From the NCBI GenBank assembly GCA_900540375.1, contig UQFS01000010.1:1-64000 (forward strand): a stretch of DNA of 64,000 nucleotides. The letters are read 5' to 3'. The notes under the pieces are model-generated. The model saw nothing but the letters and a program-made list of their open reading frames with translations, searched no databases and was not told where the DNA came from. Of the stretch, positions 17,087-26,541 are shown one piece after another; position 1 is the stretch's first letter; the number at the start of each line of letters is the position of its first letter. This DNA comes from an uncultured Prevotella sp. (lineage in GTDB: Bacteria; Bacteroidota; Bacteroidia; Bacteroidales; Bacteroidaceae). The position numbers and the translations under genes were made by a program.

Positions 17087-19909
17087 TTACTCCTTCGGCA
17101 GCATGATGATGCTTACCTTGTTGGCTCCTGCAAGGAATTGCTTGACGAAAGCAGAGATGGTGGCAGGCGTCTGAGCCTCTACCGTCTTCTTGTAGTCGGT
17201 GTAGTTGTCCTGATGGAGCTTATAGTCGTTGTAGACGATGCCACCCCAGAAGCCATTGGTCTTGGCGTTGGTGTCGAACTGCTTGACCATCAGTTTTTGT
17301 ACCTTAGAGAGCATCTCGGCATCGCACTTCTCGGCGAGATCCTTGACGGCCTGATCCATGATCTTCAGAGCGATCTCTTTCTTCTCAGGCTTCATCGGGC
17401 AGTAGCCCACGAGCTGTGCGATATGGTAGCCGTCGTCGGCAAGAATCTGTCCGCCTTGTGCACCACAACTGTAAGCGGCGCTGGCTTCCTCACGGATCTG
17501 CTTGAGATAGACCATCGAGAGGATCTGTCCGGCGATGTCCATCTTCACGGAGTTGTCGAGCGAGTAGGGCAGCTTCTTGTTCATCCAGAACATGTAAGCT
17601 GTAGACTTCGGTGTCTCCATCTTGCGGTAGAACGTGTTGTCGGCAGTCTTGTCGGTCACCTCGCTCACGCGCTTGCTCTCCGGATTCTTTGCCTTTGTAG
17701 CAGGCAGGGCACCGAGATACTGGCAGATGAGCGGACGGATAGCAGTCTCGTCGAAGTTACCGGTGATGAAGAATGTCCAGCCGTTGGCATTGGCTGTGCG
17801 CTCTTTAGCCATCTGCAGGATACGGTCGTAGTTGATGTCTTTCACATTCTTGAGCAGCATAGGAGCCTGGCGCCAGTCGTGGTTGTAGAGCGTAGCGGTA
17901 ACAGAGTCGCTGAGTGCTGTCTGCGGGTCGAGCTCACGGTTCTTCAGTCCTACATTGTATTGCTGGATGAGGTTGCCGTAGGAGTCGGGATCTTTTTTGA
18001 TGTTGGTGAAGTAGAGATAAGCCATCTGCAGCATCGTCTCCACGTCTTTCGGTGTAGAGCTGCCGCTGATGTTCATGTGGCGGTCGCTCATGGTCAGGTC
18101 CGCATTGGCAATCTTACCGGCGAGTGCCTTGCTCAGCTCAGTGCTGGAGAAGTCGCCCAAGCCGCTGATGCCGATGACCTCGTCGAAGGCCTTCAGGTTG
18201 GCAAAGTCATTCTTGCCATAAACCGAACTGCCTTGTCCGCCCTGTCCGCTGAGAGAGACCTGGTCTTTCTTGAAGTCAACCTTCTTCAGCACCACAGTGA
18301 CACCATTGGAGAGTGTGAGCACTTTGTAGTCGAACTTCTTGTTGGCTACCTCTTTCTTGATCTTGCCGGCTGTAGGCATGGTCTTGATGAGCGGCTCGTT
18401 CTTCACGTTGTCGACATAAGCCTCGATCTTGGCGGCACGTGCCTGATGCACAGCGTCGAGGAGCTGCTCGGCTGTAGGATAGACAGCGCCGTCCTTCTCG
18501 TTGTTGAAGTTGATGATGACGAGGTTGGTGTCGCTCTTGCAGATCAGCTCAGGGAGTACCTGGTTGATAGCCTCCAAGGGGATGGCGGGCACGAGCTGCT
18601 TCATCATCGTGTAGGTGTAGTCAATGCTGGGCATAGGCTCGTTGGTGAGGAAATAGCCCAGACAAGCCTGATAGAAAGAAGAGTTGGGACGCTTGTCCTT
18701 GTTGGAGTACATCTTGTCGAGACCGCTGAGGAAGTTGCTCTTATAGCGCTCGTACTCAGTCGGTGTGAAGCCAAACTCAGCAGCCTGGCGCACGACGAGA
18801 TAAGCAGCCTTCAGGGCATCGGCCGTCTTGCTCATATCTTTTGGAGATGCGCTGATGTCGAAAGCATCCTTGGTCTTGGCAAAGATGTAGTTGCCGTCGC
18901 CGGCCTCTGCACTGACGAAGGGACAGTCAGCTTTCTGAGCAGCCTCGGTGAAGCGCTGGGCCAGCATACCGGTGACAGCCTGCTTGGCGTAGTTTTGGAT
19001 CAGATAGGGCAGCGTCTGCTTCAGGCTGTCGGGATAGACATCGTGCTTCATCATCAGGTCAACAGAGGAGGTGGGATATTCCTTGTCCTTGTCGATGATG
19101 ACGATAGGCTCAGCGTTGTCGGGCACGGGCTCGTCAACAAGTTTTGCCTCGTTGGCCGGGTTCTTGATGTCGCCGAAGAGCTTCTTGATCTGAGCTTCAG
19201 TGTGGTCGACATCCACGTCACCGACAATGATGAGACCTTGGTGGTCGGGATGATACCATTTATGATAGTAGTCGACCAGCTCTTTGCGCTTGAAGTTGTC
19301 GACGACCGACATCAGACCGATGGGGTAGCGCACGCCATATTTTGATCCGGGATAGAGCTTGGGCAGGTTGCGCTCAAACATACGGCTGGAAGGAGAAGTG
19401 CGCAGACGCCACTCCTCGTGGATGACACCACGCTCTTTGTCAATTTCGCTTTGCTCCAGTGACAACCCACAAGACCAGTCACGCAGGATGAGCAGGCAGG
19501 AGTCGAGCGTACCCTGGTGCTGAGTGGGCACGTTGTCGATGTTGTAGACCGTCTGGTCGATGCTGGTGTAAGCATTGAGGTCTGCACCAAACTCGATACC
19601 GTGGGCGCGGCACCACTCGATGAGGTCGTTGCCTTTGAAGTGGTCGCTGCCGTTGAAGGCCATGTGCTCAAGGAAGTGTGCAAGTCCACGCTGGTCTTCG
19701 TTTTCCTCCAAGGAGCCAACTTTCTGTGCGATGTAGAAGTTGGCGCGGTGCTCAGGCCAGTTGTTGTGACGGATGTAGTAAGTCAATCCGTTGCTGAGCT
19801 TGCCGATCCTTACAGCTGTGTCCACGGGTACAGTCATGTCGGGCATCTGAGCCCATGCCTGTGCACCGACGAGGAGCAGCAAGGTAGCAATAACGTTTCT
19901 AAGTTTCAT
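17087..19909 (-). CDS. M16-family zinc metalloprotease (insulinase/pitrilysin type)
   Basis: The 940-residue protein has a signal peptide (ending AQAWAQ) and then the inverted zinc motif HXXEH at H78-F-L-E81-H82. The third ligand E159 lies exactly 76 residues later (DKERGVIHEEW), as in pitrilysin. Two M16 peptidase/inactive repeats follow, giving the full-length double-domain architecture. It is probably a periplasmic or envelope oligopeptidase. It is transcribed divergently from the fur-mutY pair, with a consensus promoter about 33 nt upstream of the start. It is monocistronic, since a palindromic terminator follows. Confidence 0.93.
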   Translation of the reverse strand: MKLRNVIATLLLLVGAQAWAQMPDMTVPVDTAVRIGKLSNGLTYYIRHNNWPEHRANFYIAQKVGSLEENEDQRGLAHFLEHMAFNGSDHFKGNDLIEWCRAHGIEFGADLNAYTSIDQTVYNIDNVPTQHQGTLDSCLLILRDWSCGLSLEQSEIDKERGVIHEEWRLRTSPSSRMFERNLPKLYPGSKYGVRYPIGLMSVVDNFKRKELVDYYHKWYHPDHQGLIIVGDVDVDHTEAQIKKLFGDIKNPANEAKLVDEPVPDNAEPIVIIDKDKEYPTSSVDLMMKHDVYPDSLKQTLPYLIQNYAKQAVTGMLAQRFTEAAQKADCPFVSAEAGDGNYIFAKTKDAFDISASPKDMSKTADALKAAYLVVRQAAEFGFTPTEYERYKSNFLSGLDKMYSNKDKRPNSSFYQACLGYFLTNEPMPSIDYTYTMMKQLVPAIPLEAINQVLPELICKSDTNLVIINFNNEKDGAVYPTAEQLLDAVHQARAAKIEAYVDNVKNEPLIKTMPTAGKIKKEVANKKFDYKVLTLSNGVTVVLKKVDFKKDQVSLSGQGGQGSSVYGKNDFANLKAFDEVIGISGLGDFSSTELSKALAGKIANADLTMSDRHMNISGSSTPKDVETMLQMAYLYFTNIKKDPDSYGNLIQQYNVGLKNRELDPQTALSDSVTATLYNHDWRQAPMLLKNVKDINYDRILQMAKERTANANGWTFFITGNFDETAIRPLICQYLGALPATKAKNPESKRVSEVTDKTADNTFYRKMETPKSTAYMFWMNKKLPYSLDNSVKMDIAGQILSMVYLKQIREEASAAYSCGAQGGQILADDGYHIAQLVGYCPMKPEKKEIALKIMDQAVKDLAEKCDAEMLSKVQKLMVKQFDTNAKTNGFWGGIVYNDYKLHQDNYTDYKKTVEAQTPATISAFVKQFLAGANKVSIIMLPKE

Positions 19910-19941
19910 AAAGAAATACTGTTAAGATAATAATAATAATG

Positions 19942-19973
19942 CAAAGATAGTGTGTTTTATGATGAACAGCAAG
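19942..19973 (-). promoter_or_regulatory. Promoter of the M16 protease gene
   Basis: On the minus strand CTTG (19970-19973), 20 nt and TATCTTTG (19942-19949) match the consensus with one mismatch in the -33 box. The start codon is at 19909. Confidence 0.65.
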
Positions 19974-20091
19974 AAAAGCACAGTGATGTCATGGCATTTT
20001 AATATTTTTTATTTTGAGCGGAGTCCTTTATGTTTTCGCTTTCTCAAAAGACTTTCTCAATAGAAAAGAAGAAGAAATAAACAGCAAAACA

Positions 20092-20123
20092 TTTGGCTGA
20101 GAGGCGCAAAAGAACTACTTTTG
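20092..20123 (+). promoter_or_regulatory. Promoter of fur-mutY; places the start at 20129
   Basis: TTTG (20092-20095), 20 nt and TACTTTTG (20116-20123) match the consensus exactly. A possible upstream TTG start at 20093 lies inside the -33 box, so it cannot be used. The ATG at 20129 is only 5 nt past the -7 box, which implies a leaderless or nearly leaderless mRNA. Confidence 0.72.
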
Positions 20124-20128
20124 CAGTT

Positions 20129-20560
20129 ATGGACGAAAATACATGTATTCAACTCTTGGAAGCCCACGGCATCAAGCCGACGAGCAACCGCATCCTTGTC
20201 GTGCGTGCCTTAGCCACTGAAGACGCCCCTTCGTCGATCAGTGACTTGGAGCGGGGACTGCTCTCGGTGGACAAGAGCAGTATCTTCCGCTGTCTCATGG
20301 TGTTTCGTGAGCATCATTTGGTTCACTCGTTGGAAGATGGTGACGGGCAAGTAAAGTATGAGATTTGCTATCGTCATGGTGATAGCGATGATGATCTGCA
20401 CGTCCATTTCTATTGCAGGCAGTGCCATCGCATCTTCTGCATGGAGGACACGCCGGTACCTAAGGTCGCCATTCCCGAAGGCTTTCATATGGAGAGCATC
20501 AACTATATGATCAAGGGTCTTTGTCCCGAGTGCGCACGTAAGAGAGGGATGCGCCTATGA
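20129..20560 (+). CDS. Fur-family metal-responsive transcriptional regulator
   Basis: The 143-residue protein has an N-terminal winged helix (GIKPTSNRILVVRAL...SSISDLERGLLSVDKSSIFRCL) and a C-terminal dimerisation domain. The latter carries a structural zinc site formed by two CxxC pairs, C96/C99 (FYCRQC) and C132/C135 (CPEC). A histidine-containing strand (LHVHFYC) could hold the regulatory metal. The subtype (Fur, Zur or PerR) cannot be decided from sequence. Its stop overlaps the mutY start by 4 nt (ATGA). The start at 20129 is chosen because upstream in-frame codons lie inside the promoter. Confidence 0.9.
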   Translation: MDENTCIQLLEAHGIKPTSNRILVVRALATEDAPSSISDLERGLLSVDKSSIFRCLMVFREHHLVHSLEDGDGQVKYEICYRHGDSDDDLHVHFYCRQCHRIFCMEDTPVPKVAIPEGFHMESINYMIKGLCPECARKRGMRL

Positions 20561-21597
20561 GTCCTGCTGCTTTCTGTGCCACGCTGTTGAGATGGTACGA
20601 GGCCAATGGCCGCGACTTGCCGTGGCGCCATACGCGTGATCCTTATGCCATCTGGCTCAGCGAAGTCATCCTGCAGCAGACACGCATCAGCCAGGGCACA
20701 GCCTATTGGCAGCGCTTCATGCAAGCCTGGCCTACTGTTGAGGCGCTCGCTGCAGCCACAGAGGACGAAGTGCTGAAGATGTGGCAGGGATTGGGATACT
20801 ATTCGCGTGCGCGTAACCTTCATACAGCAGCGCAACAGATTGTGGCTTTGGGGCAGTTCCCTCGTACTCTCGAGGAAATACGGCGGCTCAAAGGCGTGGG
20901 CGACTACACGGCTGCCGCCATAGCTTCTTTGGCTTTTGGCGTCACAGCCGCTGCTGTCGACGGCAATGTCTATCGTGTGCTCTCCCGTCTCTACGCCATC
21001 GACACGCCCATCAACACCACGGAGGGCAAGCATCTCTTCGCCCGTTTAGCCGATGAACTGATCCATGCCGCACCGCAGACCGCGCTGTCGCCTCAAGGTG
21101 ATGAAGCCAGTGGCGCCAGCCTCTTCAACCAGGCGATGATGGACTTCGGTGCCACGCAGTGCACGCCACAGTCGCCCTCGTGCCTGCTTTGTCCATTTAT
21201 GGAAGACTGTGAAGCGCATAGGCGGGGGCTTGCCGAACAACTGCCCGTGAAGCTCAAGAAGACCAAGATCACCACCCGACACCTTATTTATATATATGTC
21301 CGCTGCCACGGCTACACCGCCATCCACCGTCGTGGCTCCGGTGACATCTGGCAAGGACTGTGGGAACCGCCGCTCTTCGAGGATGCTCCTCTGCCTCAAT
21401 GGTTCGGTCATCTCAAGCAGTTGGTCACGGGCGTGAAGCATGTTCTCACCCATCGCATCCTCTTAGCCGACTTCTATCTCCTCGATACCGACCAGCGTCC
21501 GCCGTTGCCCGATGACTATATCTGGGTGCCGGAATCCAGCCTCAGTGACTATGCTGTGCCGCGACTGGTGGAGAAACTCGTGGAAACTTATCTTTAA
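20557..21597 (+). CDS. mutY: A/G-specific adenine DNA glycosylase MutY
   Basis: The 346-residue enzyme removes adenine mispaired with 8-oxoguanine. The catalytic glutamate E36 (SEVILQQTRI), the helix-hairpin-helix LKGVGDYTAAAI and the catalytic aspartate D135 (AAAVDGNV) are present. The [4Fe-4S] cluster ligands C202-X6-C209-X2-C212-X5-C218 match the family exactly. The C-terminal ~110 residues form the NUDIX-like 8-oxoG recognition domain. It is translationally coupled to the Fur-family gene by a 4-nt overlap, which may link oxidative DNA repair to metal or oxidant status. A strong terminator follows. Confidence 0.96.
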   Translation: MSPAAFCATLLRWYEANGRDLPWRHTRDPYAIWLSEVILQQTRISQGTAYWQRFMQAWPTVEALAAATEDEVLKMWQGLGYYSRARNLHTAAQQIVALGQFPRTLEEIRRLKGVGDYTAAAIASLAFGVTAAAVDGNVYRVLSRLYAIDTPINTTEGKHLFARLADELIHAAPQTALSPQGDEASGASLFNQAMMDFGATQCTPQSPSCLLCPFMEDCEAHRRGLAEQLPVKLKKTKITTRHLIYIYVRCHGYTAIHRRGSGDIWQGLWEPPLFEDAPLPQWFGHLKQLVTGVKHVLTHRILLADFYLLDTDQRPPLPDDYIWVPESSLSDYAVPRLVEKLVETYL

Positions 21598-21610
21598 GTT
21601 GTCTGCTTAT

Positions 21611-21656
21611 AAAATCGTCTAAAAGACACGTCTTTAGTGCTTTTAGACGATTTTTC
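21611..21656 (+). terminator. Rho-independent terminator after mutY
   Basis: AAAATCGTCTAAAAG (21611-21625) pairs perfectly with CTTTTAGACGATTTT (21640-21654), extended by CAC/GTG inside the loop, and ends in a T-run. The remaining 21657-21808 carries only a copy of the TGAATGTTGAATGATGAA repeat and TTATACATTA-type repeats. Confidence 0.85.
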
Positions 21657-21724
21657 TATGTTCTTGGACGATATTTCCGAGGCTTTTACGCTTTTTTACC
21701 TTACTTTGCAAGTGGAAACAGAAC

Positions 21725-21785
21725 AATGATGAATGTTGAATGATGAATGTCTCATTATACATTACACATTATACATTATAGATTA
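21725..21785. repeat. Dispersed TGAATGTTGAATGATGAA repeat with TTATACATTA repeats
   Basis: ATGATGAATGTTGAATGATG and neighbouring words match the reverse complement of the 1711-1815 repeat. They are followed by two or three imperfect copies of CATTATACATTA before the susC start. Confidence 0.65.
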
Positions 21786-21808
21786 TTATCAACCTAAATA
21801 ACTCTATT

Positions 21809-24800
21809 ATGAACAAAGCAGAAAAACATCCGAGCCTTTTGCACAGTCGTGCACTCTATGGGGCAGCTACCTGCTTACTGTTGACGACTGGTATAGCAAT
21901 GCCAGCCTTTGCCAGTCAGGAATCATCGTCGGTTCCGTCGATCAATGCCACGCAGCAAAACACTGTTACCGTTAGGGGCAGTGTCAAAGACGCCAATGGT
22001 GAACCCATTATTGGCGCAAGCATCGTGGAGAAGGGTAACATGGGCAACGGCTCTGTTACGGATCTCAATGGCAACTACATCTTGCATGTTCGCCGTGGTG
22101 CCCGTCTGATCGTGTCGTACATCGGCTTCCAATCACAAGAGGTTCCAGCCAGCCAAAGCACGATCACGTTGCAAGAAGACAACAAGTCGCTCAACGAGGT
22201 GGTGGTCATTGGTTATGGCACTCAGAAGAAAGGCGACATCACTTCTGCTATTACCAGCATCAAGAGCAAGGACTTCACACAGGGCAACATCAAGGATGCC
22301 GGTGACTTGATCAAAGGTAAGGTGGCAGGTCTGACGATTACCAACGGCAGTGGCGACCCGAGTGTCACATCAGCCATTCGTCTGCGTGGTGTGCTTTCTC
22401 TGAGTGGCAACAACACGCCATTGGTGCTTGTTGATGGTATCGAGGGTAGCTTGAGTACTGTCGCACCCGAGGACATTGCCTCTATTGATGTGTTGAAGGA
22501 TGCTTCCGCTGCCGCTATCTATGGTACCCGTGGTGCCGCCGGTGTCATCATCATCACTACCAAAAACGGACAGCGCAACTCCAAGACCACGGTCAACTAC
22601 TCTGGTTATCTGACGCTCTCCGGCTTCTGCAACAAGCTCGACATGATGGACGGCAGCGACATACGTGACGGTAAGACCGACTTCAAGGATAAAGGCTATG
22701 ACACAGACTGGCTCGACGCTGTCACGCGCACGGCCTTTATACATAACCACAACCTCGCTATCCGTGGCGGCAACAATACGACTACCTACAGCGCTGACTT
22801 CACTTACCGTAACCAGCAGGGTGTGTTTATTAATACCTATGGCGACGAGATGCACTTCACGGGCGACTTGGCCCATTGGTTCTTTGACGACAAAGTGAAG
22901 ATCGCTTTCAATCTCGTCAAGCACTGGCATAAGAATGGTCCGGTGGATGCTGCCGGTACACAGGTCTATCGTCAGGCCATCATGCGCAATCCTACAGAAC
23001 CCATCTACAACTCTGATGGAAGCTACTATGAGAATATGGCCATCAACTATTATATGAACCCGATAGCCCTTCTCAAGGAGCACACGGGTGAGTATAAGAC
23101 CGAGGATACGCGACTGACCGGCAACATTACCGTTGAGCCTATCAGAGGATGGAAGACCAACCTGATGTTGAGCACCGACCGCTCCAATGCGCATGATGAG
23201 GGCTACTACACATCGAAATATTATGATCAGGTCATCAACGGCCACACGGGTTATGCCTATCACAGCTACGCCTACGGAAAGACCGACAATCTGGAGGTGA
23301 CTTCTACCTACAAGCACCAATGGGGTGAGCACCGCTTCGAGGCTTTGGCCGGATACAGCTATCAGTATGACGAGTATGAGGGCTTCAATGCCAACAACAC
23401 CGACTTCATGAGCGACTTCTTTGAATACAACAATATTGGTATTGGTGAATTCCTCAAGGAAGGAAAGGCCGGAATGGGTAGTTATAAAAACGACGACCAC
23501 CTCGTGGGCTTCTTCGGACGTATCAGCTATGGCTTTGCCGACCGCTACAACATCTTGCTGAGCATGCGCCGTGAGGGCAGCTCCAAGTTCGGTGCCAATC
23601 ATAAATGGGGTAACTTCCCATCGGCATCACTGGGCTGGACGATCAGCAACGAGAAGTTTATGAAACCTGTCAAATGGGTGAGCAACCTGCGTCTGCGTGC
23701 CGGTTTCGGTGTGACAGGTGTCATTCCACAAGATCCCTATCAGTCGTTGACACGTTGGAACGTGGGCGATCCTTACTACTACGACAACGGAAAGTGGAAA
23801 CAGGGACTGAACATTGCCTCTAACCCCAACCCTGATCTGAAGTGGGAGAAGAGCACTGAGTATAATATCGGTCTCGACTGGGGTGTGCTCGACGACAGAC
23901 TCTCGGGTACCATCGACTTCTACAACAAGCGCACCAGCGACATGCTGTGGCGATATGATGTGCCGACGCCGCCGAATCTCTACAACCAGACACTCGCCAA
24001 TGTCGGCAAGATGCGCAACAGAGGCATTGAGGTGACGGTCAACGCAACTCCGGTGATGACCAAGGACTTCACTTGGAAGACAACAGTGACCATGGCCTAC
24101 AACACCAGTAAACTATTGAGTCTGAGCAATGATCTCTATGAGACTGCCAACCAGCACGACGAGGCTTATCTCGGTGAACCCATTTCTTTGCCTACACAAC
24201 GACTGGAAGTGGGCAAGGCTTTGGGACAGTGGTATGGCATGAGGGCTACCGGTGTTTCAGAGAAAGGTCTGTGGATGATTCAGAACAAGAAAACCGGTGA
24301 AAGTGAGGAGTTCAAGGATGGCATGCTGACCGATGATACCTACCACCAGTATTTGGGCAATGCCATTCCGAAAGTCAACTTGGGTTGGAGCAATACCTTG
24401 TCTTATAAAGGCTTTGATCTCTCCATGCAGTTCACCGGACAATTTGACTATAAGATCCTCAACGAGGCCCGCGCTTACTATCAAAACAATGCTGTGGTCT
24501 ACAACCGGTTGAAGAGTGCCGCTGAGCCTGTCATGGGGCATGTGCTCTCCGTGGCTCAGAAGCAGACGTTCACCAGCTACTTCCTTGAGAATGGCGATTA
24601 TCTGAAGCTTTCAAACGTGACTTTGGGTTACAAAGTTCCTTTGAAAGCCAATAAATATTGCAGCAACATCTATGTCTACGTCTCCGGTACCAATCTCTTC
24701 ACCATCACGGGCTATGACGGCCTCGATCCGGAACTGTCGAACAGCGATCCTTTGAGTTCCGGTATCGACTGGCGTGACAAATACCCGACGATCCGCACCT

Positions 24801-24829
24801 TTACCTTTGGTGCTAAGTTTACCTTCTAA
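21809..24829 (+). CDS. SusC/RagA-family TonB-linked outer membrane protein (locus 2)
   Basis: The 1006-residue transporter has an unusually long signal region (MNKAEKHPSLLHSRALYGAA...AMPAFAS) and a carboxypeptidase-D-like domain (about residues 52-130; GSVKDANGEPIIGASIVEKG, DLNGNY). The TonB box region EVVVIGYGTQKKGDITSAI, the plug (GKVAGLTIT, IDVLKDASAAAIYGTRGAAGVIIITT) and a barrel ending ...FTFGAKFTF follow. It pairs with the SusD gene 14 nt downstream. The locus continues with lipoproteins and a GH146-type enzyme, pointing to a beta-L-arabinofuranosyl substrate (inferred). It differs in sequence from the locus 1 SusC, so the two are not recent duplicates. Confidence 0.95.
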   Translation: MNKAEKHPSLLHSRALYGAATCLLLTTGIAMPAFASQESSSVPSINATQQNTVTVRGSVKDANGEPIIGASIVEKGNMGNGSVTDLNGNYILHVRRGARLIVSYIGFQSQEVPASQSTITLQEDNKSLNEVVVIGYGTQKKGDITSAITSIKSKDFTQGNIKDAGDLIKGKVAGLTITNGSGDPSVTSAIRLRGVLSLSGNNTPLVLVDGIEGSLSTVAPEDIASIDVLKDASAAAIYGTRGAAGVIIITTKNGQRNSKTTVNYSGYLTLSGFCNKLDMMDGSDIRDGKTDFKDKGYDTDWLDAVTRTAFIHNHNLAIRGGNNTTTYSADFTYRNQQGVFINTYGDEMHFTGDLAHWFFDDKVKIAFNLVKHWHKNGPVDAAGTQVYRQAIMRNPTEPIYNSDGSYYENMAINYYMNPIALLKEHTGEYKTEDTRLTGNITVEPIRGWKTNLMLSTDRSNAHDEGYYTSKYYDQVINGHTGYAYHSYAYGKTDNLEVTSTYKHQWGEHRFEALAGYSYQYDEYEGFNANNTDFMSDFFEYNNIGIGEFLKEGKAGMGSYKNDDHLVGFFGRISYGFADRYNILLSMRREGSSKFGANHKWGNFPSASLGWTISNEKFMKPVKWVSNLRLRAGFGVTGVIPQDPYQSLTRWNVGDPYYYDNGKWKQGLNIASNPNPDLKWEKSTEYNIGLDWGVLDDRLSGTIDFYNKRTSDMLWRYDVPTPPNLYNQTLANVGKMRNRGIEVTVNATPVMTKDFTWKTTVTMAYNTSKLLSLSNDLYETANQHDEAYLGEPISLPTQRLEVGKALGQWYGMRATGVSEKGLWMIQNKKTGESEEFKDGMLTDDTYHQYLGNAIPKVNLGWSNTLSYKGFDLSMQFTGQFDYKILNEARAYYQNNAVVYNRLKSAAEPVMGHVLSVAQKQTFTSYFLENGDYLKLSNVTLGYKVPLKANKYCSNIYVYVSGTNLFTITGYDGLDPELSNSDPLSSGIDWRDKYPTIRTFTFGAKFTF

Positions 24830-24843
24830 ACACCTTTTGCATT

Positions 24844-26532
24844 ATGAAAACAACGATCAATAAAATATTTACCGGAGTGTTACTGGGCTTCTGCGGTCTT
24901 GCCGCCGTCAGTTGCACCAATCTTGACGAGACACTCTACGATACGATCTCATCAGAACAGCACCAGATGACGGATAAGGAGTTGCAGCATACCATCGCCC
25001 CTGTATATAGTAGCTTGCGTCATGTCTATTGGGATTGGTTTGGTATGTCCGACATCATGGATATGAGTTCCGATGTGTGGGGTGTTCCTTCACGTATTGG
25101 TATTGGCTGGGGTGATCTTTATGTCCCGATGCATAAGCACGACTTCAACTCTCAGATGGGTTTCTTCCAGGTCAATTGGGATACCAATTATGCGGGTGTC
25201 AACGCCTGCAACAAGATCTTAGCCAATGAAGCGATTGTAAGTAATAATGAAGCGATTGTAAGTAATAAGGAGATCAAGGTGCAGGTGCGTGCTTATCGTG
25301 CGCTCTATTACTACAACCTTTTTGACCTCTACCGCAACATTCCTTTGGACACCACTTATGTGCATGAGGCAGGATGGACGCCCGAGCAGGAAGATCCACA
25401 GAAAACGTTCAACTGGATAGAGCGTGAACTGAAGGAAGTAGCTGACCAGTGCCCCGACAAAGTGGAGATGGGAAAGATCAACAAGTGGGCAGCGCACATG
25501 ATTCTGGCCAAACTCTATCTCAACCATAATGCATGGTTCAAGGACGACACTGATAAGAGCTGGTATCAGAAGAGTATCGACGAGATCAATAAAGTTATAG
25601 TCGGCCCCTTTAAGTTGGCTCCTACCTACAGCACTAACTTCATGGAAGACATCTCCAGCTCACCGGAGATCATCTTTGGCATTCCTTTGGAAAACAAGTA
25701 TGCCGGTGGCAACTACATGGCCAATCTTTGGACACACAACGCCGGACGAGCTCGTTGGAACTTCTCCGGTTGGGCTACAGGCGGAGGCATTGTCTTCCCA
25801 CAGTTCCTCGACATCTATGAGGAAGGCGACAAGCGCATGGATAATACTTGGACAGGCGGACAGCAATATGCCATGGACGGCAGTCCCATCCTTGTGGACG
25901 GTGAGCCGTTGGTTTATACTAAAGAACTCCACAGTATTGACAATCCCGGTTGTTATCCTTTTGAGAGCTATCGTCTGATCAAATATGAGATCAAGAGCGG
26001 TGACTTCGGCACAAGTTACGACGACGTACCCTATTATCGTCTGGCTGATGCTTACATGATGAAAGCTGAGTGCCTTCTCCGCTTAGGCAAAGACGAGCAG
26101 ACGGCTGCCGATCTCGTCTCGCAGGTGAGAGCTCGCGACTTTGATGATCCTGCTAAGGCTAAAGTGACTGTAGAGTATTTGAAGGGTGGCAGCAAGTATG
26201 ACTATGGACATCGTGAGAACCAAGGCAAGATGGGAGAAGCCGACAAGTGGATTGTCACCCACGAGGGTGGTGCCGACATTGAGTTCGGTGGCTTGCTCGA
26301 TGAGTACGCCCGTGAGTTTGTCTGCGAGGCTCACCGTCGCGACGAGCTGATCCGCTTCAATATCAAAGGCACCAATCAAAATGTCTACAACGGTAAGTCG
26401 TGGTTCTGCAAAGATGCAGTGCTCGATCCCAATGACCGTCATTGCGACCTCTTCCCCATCCCGAAGAGCGCTATGGACGGCAACCCTAAACTCAAACAAA
26501 ATCCTGGTTACGCAAGTTCAACCACAAAATAG
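24844..26532 (+). CDS. SusD/RagB-family nutrient-binding lipoprotein (locus 2)
   Basis: The 562-residue lipoprotein has a lipobox ending at C24 (LAAVSCTNL) and SusD-like TPR helices (KVQVRAYRALYYYNLFDLYRNIPL). The family ending DLFPIPKSAMDGNPKLKQNPGY is present. It lies 14 nt after its SusC partner and 9 nt before the next lipoprotein gene, so one transcript is likely. Near residue 130 it carries a perfect in-frame 21-nt tandem duplication (25225-25266), giving NEAIVSN twice. This leaves the frame intact and may lengthen a surface helix or loop. Confidence 0.94.
   Translation: MKTTINKIFTGVLLGFCGLAAVSCTNLDETLYDTISSEQHQMTDKELQHTIAPVYSSLRHVYWDWFGMSDIMDMSSDVWGVPSRIGIGWGDLYVPMHKHDFNSQMGFFQVNWDTNYAGVNACNKILANEAIVSNNEAIVSNKEIKVQVRAYRALYYYNLFDLYRNIPLDTTYVHEAGWTPEQEDPQKTFNWIERELKEVADQCPDKVEMGKINKWAAHMILAKLYLNHNAWFKDDTDKSWYQKSIDEINKVIVGPFKLAPTYSTNFMEDISSSPEIIFGIPLENKYAGGNYMANLWTHNAGRARWNFSGWATGGGIVFPQFLDIYEEGDKRMDNTWTGGQQYAMDGSPILVDGEPLVYTKELHSIDNPGCYPFESYRLIKYEIKSGDFGTSYDDVPYYRLADAYMMKAECLLRLGKDEQTAADLVSQVRARDFDDPAKAKVTVEYLKGGSKYDYGHRENQGKMGEADKWIVTHEGGADIEFGGLLDEYAREFVCEAHRRDELIRFNIKGTNQNVYNGKSWFCKDAVLDPNDRHCDLFPIPKSAMDGNPKLKQNPGYASSTTK
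25225..25266 (+). repeat. Perfect 21-nt tandem duplication inside susD
   Basis: AATGAAGCGATTGTAAGTAA(T) occurs twice back to back, adding seven residues (NEAIVSN). The two copies are identical, so the event is recent. Confidence 0.95.
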
Positions 26533-26541
26533 TCTACGATT

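Noticed and set aside
17138..19345. 735-codon open frame on the plus strand
   Set aside because: It lies wholly antisense to the M16 protease, has a low-complexity Leu/Val/His/Asp composition, and matches no family.
20093..20128. Upstream TTG start for the Fur-family gene
   Set aside because: The codon lies inside the -33 promoter element and the added residues do not belong to the Fur fold.
22370..23602. 410-codon open frame antisense to the second susC
   Set aside because: A codon-bias shadow of susC; the antisense translation shows no domain or signal.
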